From Rotaria socialis (Eukaryota; Rotifera; Eurotatoria; Philodinida; Philodinidae), in assembly GCA_905331475.1 (NCBI GenBank), contig CAJNYU010001961.1, positions 124,001 through 188,000 of the forward strand: a stretch of DNA of 64,000 nucleotides, written 5' to 3'. The notes under the pieces were generated by a model, which was not told where the DNA came from, did no database searches, and saw only the letters and a list, made by a program, of their open reading frames with translations. Position numbers and translations under genes: made by a program. Shown one piece after another: positions 25,568 through 38,531 of this stretch. The stretch's first letter is position 1, and each line of letters opens with the position of its first letter.

Positions 25568-28500
25568 TAGAACTCAACTTTTTTTCTATTGTTGTATTGA
25601 TTGTGTTCTTTTTTTCTTGTATATGATAATGTCCGGTTTATCTTTTTAGCAGAACCAATTTTTTAAGATCAAAATCTTTTGTTAAAATGAACTTTCAGAA
25701 CAACCACTAAACGAATGATCTTAGAAGCAGATGTGTTATTTTGAGTCATCATTAGTAAAATGAGCACCATCGAGAATGTCTTCAAGTGTCGATTTATTTC
25801 CTAATTAAGATTTGGTGCATCATATAGACTAATGAACTTTGCAATATCGATGTAGAGATTTAAATAGAATAAATTTCTATAAGTGAACATCAATTTCTTA
25901 TATAAGAAAATTTATATTCTTCCTTTAGAGATTCTCATTATATTGTAGACTATAACTAATTGTCAAAGTTTTCTATACATACATATTACGTTCGATCAGG
26001 TCATGGAATCATACGTCTAGAACTTTGAATCATTTTCTTCCAGATCACTTCGCAGATAGTGGTTTCTCTCTGCATCAACAGTAACATACATAACTAGAAA
26101 AGTAAAATTTCTTCGGATTCACCTATATACTACGATTAAATTTGTGATATCTACTTTTTTATGTTTCTTTTTCGTGTACTGTAACATATTACGATTCACA
26201 TCAACTACCATTTTTTTGTTGTTTATCGATCAACAGTAACTATTATTTCAGAAATCGAAACTTTCATTGATAAATCCTTTCTTCTACAATATTAGCAACT
26301 CGCTGGTGAGTCAAATTCGAAACCAATCGGGCCGTATTGACAGTTTGTTCTTAGATAATTTCTATCCCATAAGACTTCACTCTTCTGTTTCAAGTTAGAA
26401 ATGATAAAGCTAACCGAAATTTTTAATATTAAACTTTCGCTCATCGATATTTTCCATCATGAGAATTTTTAAAGTCGCTTTTCTAGGTGACGTATATTTG
26501 AGCTTGTATAGTAGAAAAAATTTTAATTCTACAATGAGTCGACATCAGAAAAGGATCTCTTGTAAATCGATTATCAAACACAATATTTTCAAGTGAATAA
26601 CATCAATGACATAAATTGTTAATTGTTGCGTTTCCAGGATTTTGTGTCAAATGATTCATAGAGTAAGAAAATTTATTGATAAAGACTGGCAACAGATGCT
26701 AATCGTTTGGTGAGGCATATTCAAATCTCAATAGAAAATATTTTTCAAATCAGAAGTATTCGAAATATTAGGATAACCTTTGATTATTTTTTAAGATATT
26801 TATCTCAATAATTACAAGTATGAATGTAATTCGATTAAAAAGAAAATGCTTTGGCCGATCCATCATGATCTACTAATTACATTAAATAATGAGAGTAATC
26901 TATATTATTAGGGCAATTTAAAACTTGATATAAATATTTTATTAATAATGTTCAATCAAGTATTATCATTGACATTCTCATTTTGTGATAACTACCGTTT
27001 GCCTTAGTAAACGATGTTGTTACAGCAATGGTAACATCGATATTATCACTTTTGCACATTATTTTCACCTGACATAATACTAATTTTGAAAATGAAACGA
27101 AGATTCTTCTATAACAAGGTTCTGTTCTATTCTAAGATTTTCACCGCGTTCGAAACGTCTAGTATTTTTCCTGAAGATACGTATAATATCTTCGCGTGTC
27201 CTAATACAACGGCGATCTAATCATATTATTTTTTTCTCTAACAAAACTAGTCATTTTATTGTAATTTAAAGTCTAGACAGATCGCTTTGACAAGGGAACT
27301 ATTGAAGAAACTGGTATCAAAGAGTTCTTTCGTATCTTCTTCGCCATTGTACAATGAAAGAGCAACAAGAAATAATAAAAACAATGCCGTATGGCACTAT
27401 GCTATGAAACTCACTTACTAATACTGTCTAATTTATTTAACGAATCAATCAGTAGCTATATGTATATATCAGTTCATATATGGATATACTGCAATGGTTT
27501 AGAGAGAAGGCACCCGGACTAGTCATCTTTTTTCGGTTTTTAATCTATCCATACATGACGCTATTTATTCATACGAGAAATAAAGTGGTTCGAATCTGAT
27601 AATGCATGCATAATATGTCATTCAAAAACTGAACGCAACTAGGTTTCACACAAATAGGTTTTAGTACTGTAGCAAGTTCAATCAATGAATATTCGTGATA
27701 GAGAATGCTTTTCTTCGTCTTTTCCAAAGTAGTATGTTGGCGAGCTCCGATAATCAAAAATGAAATCAATCAAAAACAAAAACAAACTATTTACTCAATC
27801 CTACGATATATAAGAATCTTATGCGAAATTTTCAGAGCTAGCATTTTTGAAGTAGCATCTTTTTATTACGGTTTATTATGGCTTGAAATTTATAACTAAT
27901 ATTTCAATTATATTCTATTTGGTTTGACTTGAAATGTTAAATTGTTACTTTTGAAAGATTTCTTTCTATTATAATTGCGTAAATAAGTTACTGAGAAATT
28001 TTTCATCAAAATCGACATTCTCCACAGGATCCTTGATGTTTTTGATTAATATTAGACAGTATTTTGAAAATTCTTCATCAGGTTTTTTGTTCTTCTAGCA
28101 AAAGACTATATGAACATGTTTTATGCTACAAATAGTTACACGATATATTTTTTTATTCTTTCACTTGAATCATCAGATTTAGCACAAAAAACTTAACTAT
28201 TAGCGAGCTAAGCAAGTGATCATTGATAATTGATGTATAGATAAATATGACTTCTGAACTATGAATTTCTTCAAGAACACGTACTGTATTATCATTTAAA
28301 CGTTTAAAGAAAGATGAGAACTATTTTTGGTTTATTCACTTTTGAAAAGTGGTAAATAGTTTTACTAGGATTTTAACTAGACGGATTAACCAATTCTTTT
28401 TAAAAGAATTGGTTGCCTGTTACAGATTTAACTGTTCGGTAAGAAACTGTCATGGACTCAATTTTATAGTCATATGATAATGATACGTGATAATATGAAA

Positions 28501-31092
28501 AAAACGTTTATCGGTGTAAATATGATCTAAATCAAGTGATAAAAAATAGTATGAATGTGTTCGTTTTTTTTCCTTTCAGTTCCATTCCTATCTTTTCTCG
28601 AGTCAGTTCATAAATCATTTTAAAAGTTATAGTTTGTTGAAGTATTTACTGCTATCTGATTTTTTATCATAAAACAGCGTAATCAGTTAATTATCTTGCC
28701 GTTTGCAATTTATTGTACTAAAAATGTCAGACATACGAGTAGTACAGCCGTGCTGAATTTAAAGGTGAATGCAAGCTCAAAATAGCAAGAAACACAAATA
28801 CCACTGCAAGAAATTATCAGTTTGTAAATTTTCACTCAAACGAAACGAATAAAAGTAAACAAATGGATTCCAGTTTCTTATGGCAGTTGAATGATAGCCG
28901 AGCAGTAAAAATAAAACGATGAAAATATGTGAATTCAAGTCTTAATGCTAATATGATTATTGTCACAATTAATGCAAATTATGATACTATCAAAATAGCT
29001 GAAAGGATCTAACGAGTGAAACTGACATGATGGAGTATCTTTGTTTTCTATCTTTGAGATGCTTAACAATCATTTCTTAATCTAGCTCTGAGCTCTGCCG
29101 ATAGATAGATGATTTGTCTACAGAATGCTTTTAAAAGCGCATTTCCATCACTAATCCAGAATGAATATCCGATTTGCAAATTTCTATCCGTTTACGATAT
29201 CAGTTAATTTGTTGAAGTTGATGCTCACGAAGTTTGACCTACTTAAAGCTAGATATCTAGCATTATTCGATAGCACAATTTTGATTCTCTTTATTTACAA
29301 TGCCCATGCAAAAAATTTTGTGCTCTCATTTTGGTTAGCATCGCATGAAGCCAAAAGTCTGTACGAATATAGATTTTTTAAGTTTTTTCATTTTCAAAAT
29401 CCAAGCTTTTTCTCTCATTTATAGCTATTCAAAAATTCTGAAAATTCTATCGAAAGATGCAGAAATATTTCCATGGTGTTTTTCTTCCTATTTGTTACCT
29501 TTGCAAATTGACTAGTTAATATGGATCCCATATATATATTGTGGAAAACTTTTTCAATTTTTGTCGAGGCAAATCATGTCTCAAAGATACAAAAAAGGAA
29601 ATGCTGCATTTTATTTGTCTCCCTCGTTACATGTGACATTAACACGATATGCCGATAGTGGTAACTTTGAATAAAGCGAAGATTATCACTTTATCTATCG
29701 TTTAGTGTTGTTTGTTTTCTTTTTCTGTCACTTTTGATACGCGTAGTAAAATAGTTTTGAACAGCTGCAGTTCAACATTTTAAGCTAAATAAACTTAAGA
29801 ACTCTTCAAAATTGAGATATGTGAAAATGAGTAGCTACGATTCAACATAGTTTACTGATCTGTTAGAAATCTAAATTTCTGAAGCAGCTAAGTTCTTATG
29901 CAAGAAAACTGTAAACGGTAATGCAGATCAAAACTGCCAATTAGCGGTTCCATTTCAGCAATATTTAAAAAATAATATAACATCATTTCGATCCGATCTT
30001 TTATATTATCTATTTCATGATTTGGAAATTACATCTATAGAACTCGCTTTTTTTATGGTAGAAAATTTGTTCGATCTTATTGTTTTTGTTTTGATTTAAA
30101 ACAAAATTCATTCTGAATCTAAATACTCTACTATGATATGTTAGACTCATTGTATTCTTTTATTAAAAGTACATATTGGGATTGCTGTCCAGCTCCTGAG
30201 CTTTTGTCTTGATTATCAATTAACATCAATATAATCTAAGAACAAGAAATATATCGACATTATTTTTCAATTTAAATTACGAATAATCTCTTATAATTTT
30301 ATTAAACGGTCAAATTTGAAAACATCACTCGTATCATATGCTTTTTTTTCACATATTTTATTTAAACATTTCAGCAAAATAGAAAAATGTATTTTTTTGT
30401 TAAACAAATATTTGTTTGGAAACCTTGAATTTAAGCGAAACTTGTTTTCACGTGATTACTGAATGTAGGCAAGTTTTTTTCTTTTCACGGACAGTGAAGG
30501 AGAGATAAATTTCTCATGTAGCGTGTCGATTTCAACAACAGATAGTTGCATTCCCATCATTTTATACTGATGTCTCGTTCTCTTACTACACATTATGAAG
30601 TGATAAGCGATCAATCTTGTGTATATACACGTATAAACTTTGCAGATACTTGAAACATCGAGTACAATATGGAAAAAAAACACATGGACAATTTTGGATT
30701 TAAAAAAAATGATGCTGATTTTGTTGAATATTGAAAAAAATAAAATCAAAGAACGGAACAGAAAAAATAGCTTGGGTGAAAAGCGCAGCTGCGTCGATGA
30801 ATTCGACCTAACACGTAAAACTGTGCTATTGATATGTAATAGACAATGTAATCGATGAAAAAAAAAATAGTCATACCACTCTCGAATACACACGAATACA
30901 AGGTTTTTAAAATGTGGCAGTTCTAACGTGCCATACCCATTTCTATATTCGTCCTTCGTCACGATTCTTTTCTTTTATTCTTTATAAATATACAACGATC
31001 ACTTGATTCCTATATAGAAAAAATATTTAAAAGCATTGCTATTGTATAATTGAATACAAAAAGTTTACGTCTTTCATCAAAAAAAGAAAATA
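25568..31092. other. Gene-free 5.5-kb interval
   Basis: No supported gene on either strand. A near-perfect 27-bp palindrome lies at 28388-28414. The longest frame (168 codons, minus strand, 30456-30962) is dominated by Phe, Ile and Leu from T-rich DNA and has no domain pattern. Confidence 0.55.
28388..28414. repeat. 27-bp palindrome
   Basis: AACCAATTCTTTT and AAAAGAATTGGTT flank a single central T, giving a perfect 13-bp stem. It stands alone with no coding context. It could be a regulatory site or the scar of a repeat. Confidence 0.6.
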
Positions 31093-32632
31093 ATGTCTGA
31101 AAACGAAGTAGTACAAAATAAATATGTTTGATTTATTTATTTCTTTAAATTATCTAAAAATTATTTTTTCAGTCAAGTTTTGCTTGTTTCTTCGATATCG
31201 ATGGTGTTATAACTAAAGGACCGAATACCATTCCTGCTGCTAAATTGGCCATAAAGAAATTGGTTGAATACAATATTCCTTATGTATTCGTTTCTAATAC
31301 TTGTATGTTGGAAACAGAAAAAGCAGAACAGCTGTCGAATATGCTCGAAGTTCCAGTACGTAGCTTTGTTTTTGTTTTTTTGTGAATAGATGTTTTTAGG
31401 AAAAGCTTTCGATTTTATTTAGGTGCATCCTAAACAAGTTGTATTGGCTCACACACCCATGCGTTGTTTAAGTGATTTTCACAGTAAACATGTTCTCGTA
31501 TGTGGACAAGGTGATATTGAAGATATTGCTCAAACGTAAGAAACATATTTTTCTTTATTTTTATTCTCCTTTAGAAACTAGCTGACTGCTTCGTTTTTAG
31601 TGTTGGTTTCAAAGATACAACAACTATTGAGAGATTATGTGCAGCCTTTCCCGAACTAGATATGGTCGATCATACACATCGTACTAAATTGGTAAAATGT
31701 TACATTATTTTTTTGTTATTTCTTCAGCATTGAAATAACTTCTTTTTCATGCAGTGTGAAATGATAAAAAATGAAGGTCTTGTACACAGCAAAGATTTTC
31801 ATCCGATTGATGGTATTTTCTTTCCTGTTCACCTTTCTATGTTGTTTTTTTGACGATTCGTTCTTGTAGCGGTTGTACTTCTTGGTGAACCTATTAATTG
31901 GGAAACATCATTGCAAATTATCACAGATATTCTCTTAACTCATGGTAATCCAAATGATACAGTAAATCCTTCTTGGGCAGGTCCTCACATACCGGTAATT
32001 GCTTGTAATAAAGATCTGGTATTCAAGGCTTTCGCAGATTTACCACGTTTTGGACATGGAGCTTTTTTGACGTGTCTTGAAGCATTATACAATGTATGTG
32101 TCTATTTACTATTGAAATTTAAATAATTTCTGTATATCGTTTAAGAAACTCAGCGGTAATGATTTAGTGTATACGGCACTTGTTGGAAAACCATACGAAA
32201 TTTCATTTCAATATTCTGAAATGATGGCTAATAAATTAGCTCGTGCTAAACATCTACCAAAAATTGAACGGATGTATTTCGTTGGGTATGTTATTTGTAT
32301 GGTAGTGAAAAATATTATTTGATCGTTTGAATATGTCGTTCGTTTTTTTTTCTAGCGACAACCCGGAAGTGGATATTGTTGGTGCTAATCTCTATAATGC
32401 TTTACTTAAGCGAGCTAAATCATCGAATGATAGTTTTACAGGATGTGGACTTTTGGCTCATCCACATCTATTAAGTGCTAAATCATGTGAATCCATTCTA
32501 GTATGCACTGGTGTTTTTGATCCAACGATACATCACATCAACGTAAAACAACCATGGGCAATACCGACTACAATCCAACCTGATGTATTAGGAGCTGTCA
32601 ACTATGTCTTAAGTAAAGAACATATTATTTAA
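31093..32632 (+). CDS. HDHD5: HAD-superfamily hydrolase HDHD5 (CECR5), 8 exons
   Basis: Exons: 31093-31125, 31173-31355, 31423-31535, 31601-31691, 31755-31812, 31870-32093, 32146-32285, 32356-32632; phase is continuous, giving 372 aa. The HAD nucleophile motif is FFDIDGVI near the N-terminus. Family landmarks follow: VFVSNT, the GQGDIED stretch, FPELDMVD, VVLLGEP and WETSLQ, PRFGHGAFL, a GKP motif with an acidic late motif GDNPEVDIVGANL, and ILVCTGVF. The order matches human HDHD5. The substrate of this family is not established; the human protein is mitochondrial. Exon 1 is the weak point. It encodes only 11 residues with no mitochondrial presequence, and its donor (GTTTGA) is poor, so another first exon may exist. 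An AATAAA lies at about 32714. Confidence 0.9.
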
Positions 32633-34639
32633 AATATTACATGTTTTCTTTACGTTAACATAGTATAATTCATATAGTTGTACGATAGAGCTCGAATGTT
32701 TAATATTTTGTTGAATAAATTTTTAATAGTGCATAGGAATGTTTCTATTTAGTTTAGAGTTATTATAATAAAATATGATTCTATAGATAGAAATAAAATT
32801 ATGCATGAATCTCGGCGTGTTCTAGTTCAATGTTGGTTTTCAATGTACACAATGGTATGAGTACCACGGTTAGTTGTCATTTCATTCTCGTCCATACACT
32901 CTCATGTAACAACAGCAACATTTTGGTGTAAATGGCAACATCTTGATTTTGATCTGATCTTCATAGATAGATATTTTATGAAATGTATCTGCATACTGTA
33001 TAGTGATGCCATTTTAATACAGATGGTATATTTTTTGTGAATATGATTATCTGTGCCTATCCAGTTATCATTATATTATTATATAATATATATAACAAAT
33101 ATATGTATTCAGGCTGTCACATAAAGGTTTCGTTAAAGAATTTGAATGAACACATTATTGTTCTTAAAGAGTTCTAATCCGAGTGATCTCAAATGTTTCA
33201 TTATTAATGACTTGTATACTTTTGATTTATCATTAATCGGTATATGATTTCGAAATAATAAGTACTATCAGTGCTATGAATCTTTCAAAAACTAAGCCTT
33301 TTGTTTTTAAATTCAGACGTTTTATAAACACACCAGAGGTTGCTCTATTTTTTGAAAAGCTAAAGTGATATTCAGAATCGTAGCGTATAGTCATATCTGA
33401 ATCATACATAGAATCCTCTTTTGCCGAAAAATGTTTTGCTCTGCCGAGTAAAATATTCTTGGAAATTAGCTTAATCCATTCGCTAAAATTATGATTCACT
33501 GATCTACGTAAGATATGGCGTTGAACATTGAACCTACTAATGTCAATGAACATAAACTAAGGAAATAGCTACCGAAGACTGGTGTTTTACCTCTATATAC
33601 ATTATTTTATTCTTGTAATAATATATTAGCACAAATTCAAACCAAAGTTCTCAACCAGCGTGTAATAATACGTCTAATAGTATATGACAGAATTTATAAT
33701 CTAACCAAAACTTTTTAGTTTTTCCCAGTAAAAACATAAGATTGTATCTACACTTTACTCAGTTTTTACAAGATTTTCTTGAAATAAACTTTTTAACACC
33801 CGTATGCTACAAGTTACATTCCGTATACGATAGTAAATGGTGAAAATACAATTACTATATGGAGAGTCATGAGTTTTTGTACGAAGATATTCCTATTCAA
33901 CACAGTTACGGATGAATTAAAGAGCAAGTGTGCTTCTAGAAACTAGTAAGAATTTTAGTATCAAGAGTTGGGCAGCAATGATGGCATCATCTAGTTATGT
34001 TCTAATCTCCTCGATGATCAGTGCTGGCATTCTTCCATATTATTATCTTTGTGTGAACATTCACCTACCATAACATCTGCTTAATTAATTAGAATAAAAT
34101 GTTCAATTGTATCTAAGCAAATTACATGTCTGCTTATTATGCGAAAACGGTTCATTTTTCATCATTACATCTTTAATCAGTATTTGGTTGATTAAATTGT
34201 TACATTGAATTAAAATAATTAAAAAATACTATTCAATGTATGAATCTGTTTCTTTGATCGATAAGAAAAAGAATATATGTTTCATGAAAAATATTAGCAA
34301 AAATAAAATATTCTTCATGACTATTTAGTTATAATGTACACACTTTATTCTTTATTTGCATGAATATAAGACTTACATTGAAAATACTTTTACAATAAAA
34401 TTGTCTTTAAAAAAAACTCATAGAAAAAGAACTGTTCTAAGATCGCTAAACAATAAATATTTATTTAAGCATTGAAAGTCAGTATGTATACAGCATGAAA
34501 GTTTATTATTCGATGATCTTTGAATGAAAAATAGTCTCAAAATAAATTGCTTCTAGGAAAATCCAATATTGAGATATGGAATATTCATGAACGCTTTTGA
34601 ACTTCCCTAGTCAAACATCTTTTGGGATGCGCATAACAT

Positions 34640-34910
34640 ACTTGATGATCTTGAGCAAGAAAGTCATGCGCTATGGACACATCTTGAAATATTTCTTGAT
34701 ATGCGGGTAATAAGAGAAATTTTTGTAAAAAAGGCACCCAAATCGAACATTTTTCTTCTATAAATGAGCATTCTTTGAAGAAAAAACGTTGTTACCTATA
34801 CCAAAAGTTTTATAATTCTTTTGTGCACATGCGCATGATCTTCTTGAACTTCTTCGGCAAGATGGTCCTGCGCTATGGACACATCTTGAGTTCAAGTCTT
34901 GTCAAGCGCT
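34640..34910. repeat. Diverged direct duplication, about 200 bp apart
   Basis: TGCGCTATGGACACATCTTGA occurs identically at 34667-34687 and 34869-34889 in slightly wordier form. The upstream flanks share GATCTT and GCAAGA words. This looks like an old local duplication or two members of a repeat family. Confidence 0.5.
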
Positions 34911-35081
34911 TGAAAAAAAAAAGGTTCAACTAGGGTTTGACCTTTTGATCTGTATTCTTCAAGAATGAATACTTCATAATTGAAAAAATAGCTGCTTTTA
35001 TGCGTCATTAGAAATCAATTGCAGCATAAACATGTATAAGCTTGCAAAAGTAGATTAATTTATCTGATCAAAATATATGAT

Positions 35082-35086
35082 ATACG

Positions 35087-35112
<26 letters not shown>
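35082..35112. repeat. TA dinucleotide microsatellite
   Basis: About 15 uninterrupted TA units. Confidence 0.85.
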
Positions 35113-35118
<6 letters not shown>

Positions 35119-35730
35119 TTCTTCGATTATTCTAATGTACCATTATCTTTTTTCTTATGTCATATTTCTAAGACAATTATACTTTGATTACTTTGACCTA
35201 TTTACAAATTTTCAGCCCTATTGAATGCAACTTCATTGTGAATAGTATCGATATGTTTAAAAGATTGATGCAGAATTGAAATCTATCGTAGCTCGTTTTC
35301 CAGTAGAAATTTGACTTTTATTTTTCAACCACGATGACCACTAGTCAATCGAATCGAGAGAATCTAAAGTAATTCATAAAAAGTTGATGTTATTGAACAA
35401 GAAAGAAAGATTACAGTGGAAAAAGAACATTATTTCAGATTTACTACTTTATTAGCAGATAAGACGTATTTGTATTTTTTTTAGAACAAATCCCTATTCT
35501 ATAGAGCTGAAATTTTGAGAATAAGTTAAACAATCAAAGATGCGCCCGTAGTGTAAATATGAATTCTAACAACCATAGTAGAAAGAAATAATCGAAAGGT
35601 ACATCCACAGCATTCATTTTGGTCAGAAATATATCAAAAATAAAAATTGTCCTACTTCTCCAAGCCTATCAATCGACTTTAAAATAGACTCCAACAATTT
35701 TGATCCATGTAATTTACAAGCATGAAATAA

Positions 35731-36957
35731 TTATAAACGAGTTATTAATACTTGATCGTCATCATTGACAGGTATACTAACATTAGAACTATTTACTTGT
35801 AGTTTTCGATGTTTTTTTAATTCAAGTAGTGTTTTCATTAGAGCAGCTTCTAATGATTGACATAAAAGCTCATTTTCTGGATCATTTATATTAGTCGACT
35901 GCAAATAATCTTCATCAATATCAAGTAAACTATTTGATTCAAAATCATCATTAACATTTGTTCTTGACGATGAAGTAAATACACCTGAATCAGATTGATT
36001 ATCGGTTGTAACGTGTTGTATATCTGTTATTGCATCACTTGATGTATGTCTATGTTGAATGAAACGATTTCGTGCTCGACGAAGTACTTTTAATAAACTT
36101 CTGTCAACTTTCATCGATGTTGGTGACGAGGGTACTGAAGATAAACTAGTAGGTGTGAGGAAAAAAACTAAAACTAAAACTAATAAAAGTGATAAAAGTG
36201 AAACATACTCAAATGCATTATTTTGATTTATTGTTGTTTCTAACCAAGCATCTATTGAATTTTTATGACTCATATTATGGTTGTGATTATTATCATTATG
36301 CTGTAAAGATGATGTTTTGATTTGACCACGGATATCGACTAGAGTTGATAGATTTTTTAAAAGACGCGTGCGTTTTTTCATCATTTTTACTCCGTTTGAA
36401 GTTAAATGATCGTATAAATGCCATTGAATAAATTCTTCTTTAGATATTTGCCCATCTTTATTTGTGTCCATTGTGTTAAATGCTTGTTCGTATGATATAT
36501 GATCATTAATACCAGTTTTATATTGACCAAGAAATTGTGCAGCTAATTTTTTCCGTGAATTAAATTCTTGTCTTGTTATATAACCTTGATTATTTGTATC
36601 AAAAAAATTATATAATGTTTCAATCGTACGTAAACGATTAGCTCCAGTTAATGCTGATAATGCATAAATGTATTCATTGAAATCTAATTGTCCATCATGA
36701 TTTCTATCATATATATCGAACATCATAGAAAAAAATTTTCTAATTTGTCGATAATTTTGTCTTATTACCAATGTTTGAAGAAGTATTTTTGATAAAGTAG
36801 ATTTTTGTATTGATGTATGCACAACTGATTTTCGTATAGATGCTAAAAACTGTTGTTTCGAACAATATCCATTCGGACAATCACGAAAAAATGTCTCACG
36901 AGCAAAATGGATATCACTTTCAGAAAAACCTGTATCATTATCATCGCGTGACGCCAT
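35731..36957 (-). CDS. EF-hand calcium-binding protein, neuronal-calcium-sensor-like
   Basis: The open frame reads 408 codons. A cryptic first EF-hand region has RDCPNGYC, like the CPxG of neuronal calcium sensors. Three canonical loops follow: DRNHDGQLDFNE, DTNNQGYITRQE and DTNKDGQISKEE, all with acceptable ligands. The spacing resembles NCS/KChIP proteins, but a Ser/Thr/Asn-rich tail of about 190 residues is added. The apparent transmembrane stretch (VSLLSLLLVLVLVFF) is encoded by 36146-36208 (minus strand). That segment begins GTATGT, ends CTACTAG, is T-rich and is exactly 63 nt, so it is most likely an in-frame intron. Splicing gives 387 aa with no membrane helix. No N-myristoylation glycine follows the start Met (MASR). 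The gene is divergent from the gene at 38532. Confidence 0.8.
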   Translation of the reverse strand: MASRDDNDTGFSESDIHFARETFFRDCPNGYCSKQQFLASIRKSVVHTSIQKSTLSKILLQTLVIRQNYRQIRKFFSMMFDIYDRNHDGQLDFNEYIYALSALTGANRLRTIETLYNFFDTNNQGYITRQEFNSRKKLAAQFLGQYKTGINDHISYEQAFNTMDTNKDGQISKEEFIQWHLYDHLTSNGVKMMKKRTRLLKNLSTLVDIRGQIKTSSLQHNDNNHNHNMSHKNSIDAWLETTINQNNAFEYVSLLSLLLVLVLVFFLTPTSLSSVPSSPTSMKVDRSLLKVLRRARNRFIQHRHTSSDAITDIQHVTTDNQSDSGVFTSSSRTNVNDDFESNSLLDIDEDYLQSTNINDPENELLCQSLEAALMKTLLELKKHRKLQVNSSNVSIPVNDDDQVLITRL

Positions 36958-38531
36958 TTCTATTTATAGTCATCCAATATATGATGGTTTGTATGTTGAT
37001 ACTTATATATGTGCGCATATATATATATATATGCATACAAAGAAGGATGATGATGTATGATGATTGATGTCTTTTTCTATTTATATAATATGAGACAAAA
37101 ACAAGTCAAGCGAGAAGTGATACGCAAAGAATATACTAGCGTACATATCTCTTTATATATTTTATTTCTTGCAATTTCAGGATACATATGTTAAGGAACT
37201 ACCTTTTAAACTAGTTCTCCTATCGCCATGTATAAGTATATACATATACGTATGTACACTACTCCAAGGTATAAGTAATATGTCCACAATGGCTACTTTT
37301 TGTATGCTCAATTAGAAAGGTCACGCAAACATATGGGCGACAGGAGCGATCGGCCGCCGATCACTTACTTTTTTTTTGTATTTCGAAAGACCTAAGGTAA
37401 GAAAGAGGATTAGACACTGTCGGCCTGAACTGTCACTATTATACATACCGGGAAATAGTTTAATGTTCATCATCGTCATCATGCACTGTCTACATACATC
37501 CACCATTCGATAAAGTCAATAGTCGACATTGATACATCAGAGGTGAGTACTTAGTTCCGATATTGATTTCCTCTTCTTACATACTCTACTATGTATGAAA
37601 TATTTAAGTGAATACTTATGATGCCAATCTATGACCATATAAGTGAGATGGTACGAAAAATTTTCTCATAGTTATAGGAAGAAATGTTCCATAAAATTAA
37701 AATGAACCGATTTTATTATTATCCTTGAAAACGAATTTAATAATATTCCTAATTGCTACAATATTTCAATATGACTGAACTTTAGAAATAATCAGTTTAT
37801 TCCATATTCTTCTTTAAATACGCATAAAATAGATTAATCGTGCGTAAAAAATTCATTCGAAAGCTTTTAACATACATTGTAAGTATAAGGCGATCTACAT
37901 GTAGTTATGCATCATACATTACAGATCACTTTTTCTTTTTATTCTGTTCGACTTAATTCAAAGAAAATGATTTTTATATGATATAACACGATTATAATTA
38001 TTCTTTCTTCTTTATGAATTGACCCTGAAATCGTACGAGACGAAATAATGCTTATATCAACGTATCGATTTATATGTTCACCTTCTATATCCGTTAGATA
38101 TTTGCCCACTTCGAATAAAATACAAGAGAGAAGAAAATAAACGAAAGAAAAAGCTGAGATTAAAAGAATTAATCGAAAAATTCGATTTTATCTGATGTCA
38201 GTCGTTAAAGAGAAAATATTTCACATGAGATTGATATGTACACTTCTACACACCATGAGCAAACATCGACTCGTGCGAGCATTTATTGTCTATGTATGCT
38301 CCAATTATTCATACAAATGTAGACGTGACTTCAACCCAGTATTCGATTCTCTTGTTCGTCTCTTTCTCTCATCAACATCTTTAATGACATACATTGCTCT
38401 TTTTCTTTTACTGTTCACTTAAAAACTCAAGTAGTCTATATATTGATGAATATACAACATGAGAGAGTTCAAGATACACTTATTATAGAACTCGAGGTGT
38501 TAACTAGAACGTTTTTATTTGTCTAGTTATC
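36958..38531. other. Divergent promoter region between EF-hand and Cys-cluster genes
   Basis: No gene seen. The two flanking genes are transcribed away from each other, so both promoters should lie here. Contains short AT microsatellites near 37016-37032. Short frames such as 38195-38422 lack support. Confidence 0.45.

Larger units (their letters stand above)
32633..35730. other. Convergent intergenic region, HDHD5 and EF-hand gene
   Basis: No gene was assembled. It holds the 3' flanks of both neighbouring genes, a 21-bp direct repeat (34667-34687 and 34869-34889) within a broader similarity, and a TA microsatellite at 35082-35112. Confidence 0.5.

Noticed and set aside
27570-27600. GGTTCGAATCT, resembling a tRNA B-box
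   Set aside because: No A-box or cloverleaf could be drawn around it.
30456-30962. 168-codon minus-strand frame
   Set aside because: Composition is dominated by Phe/Ile/Leu from T-rich DNA, no domain pattern, no splice support; it overlaps the presumed HDHD5 promoter.
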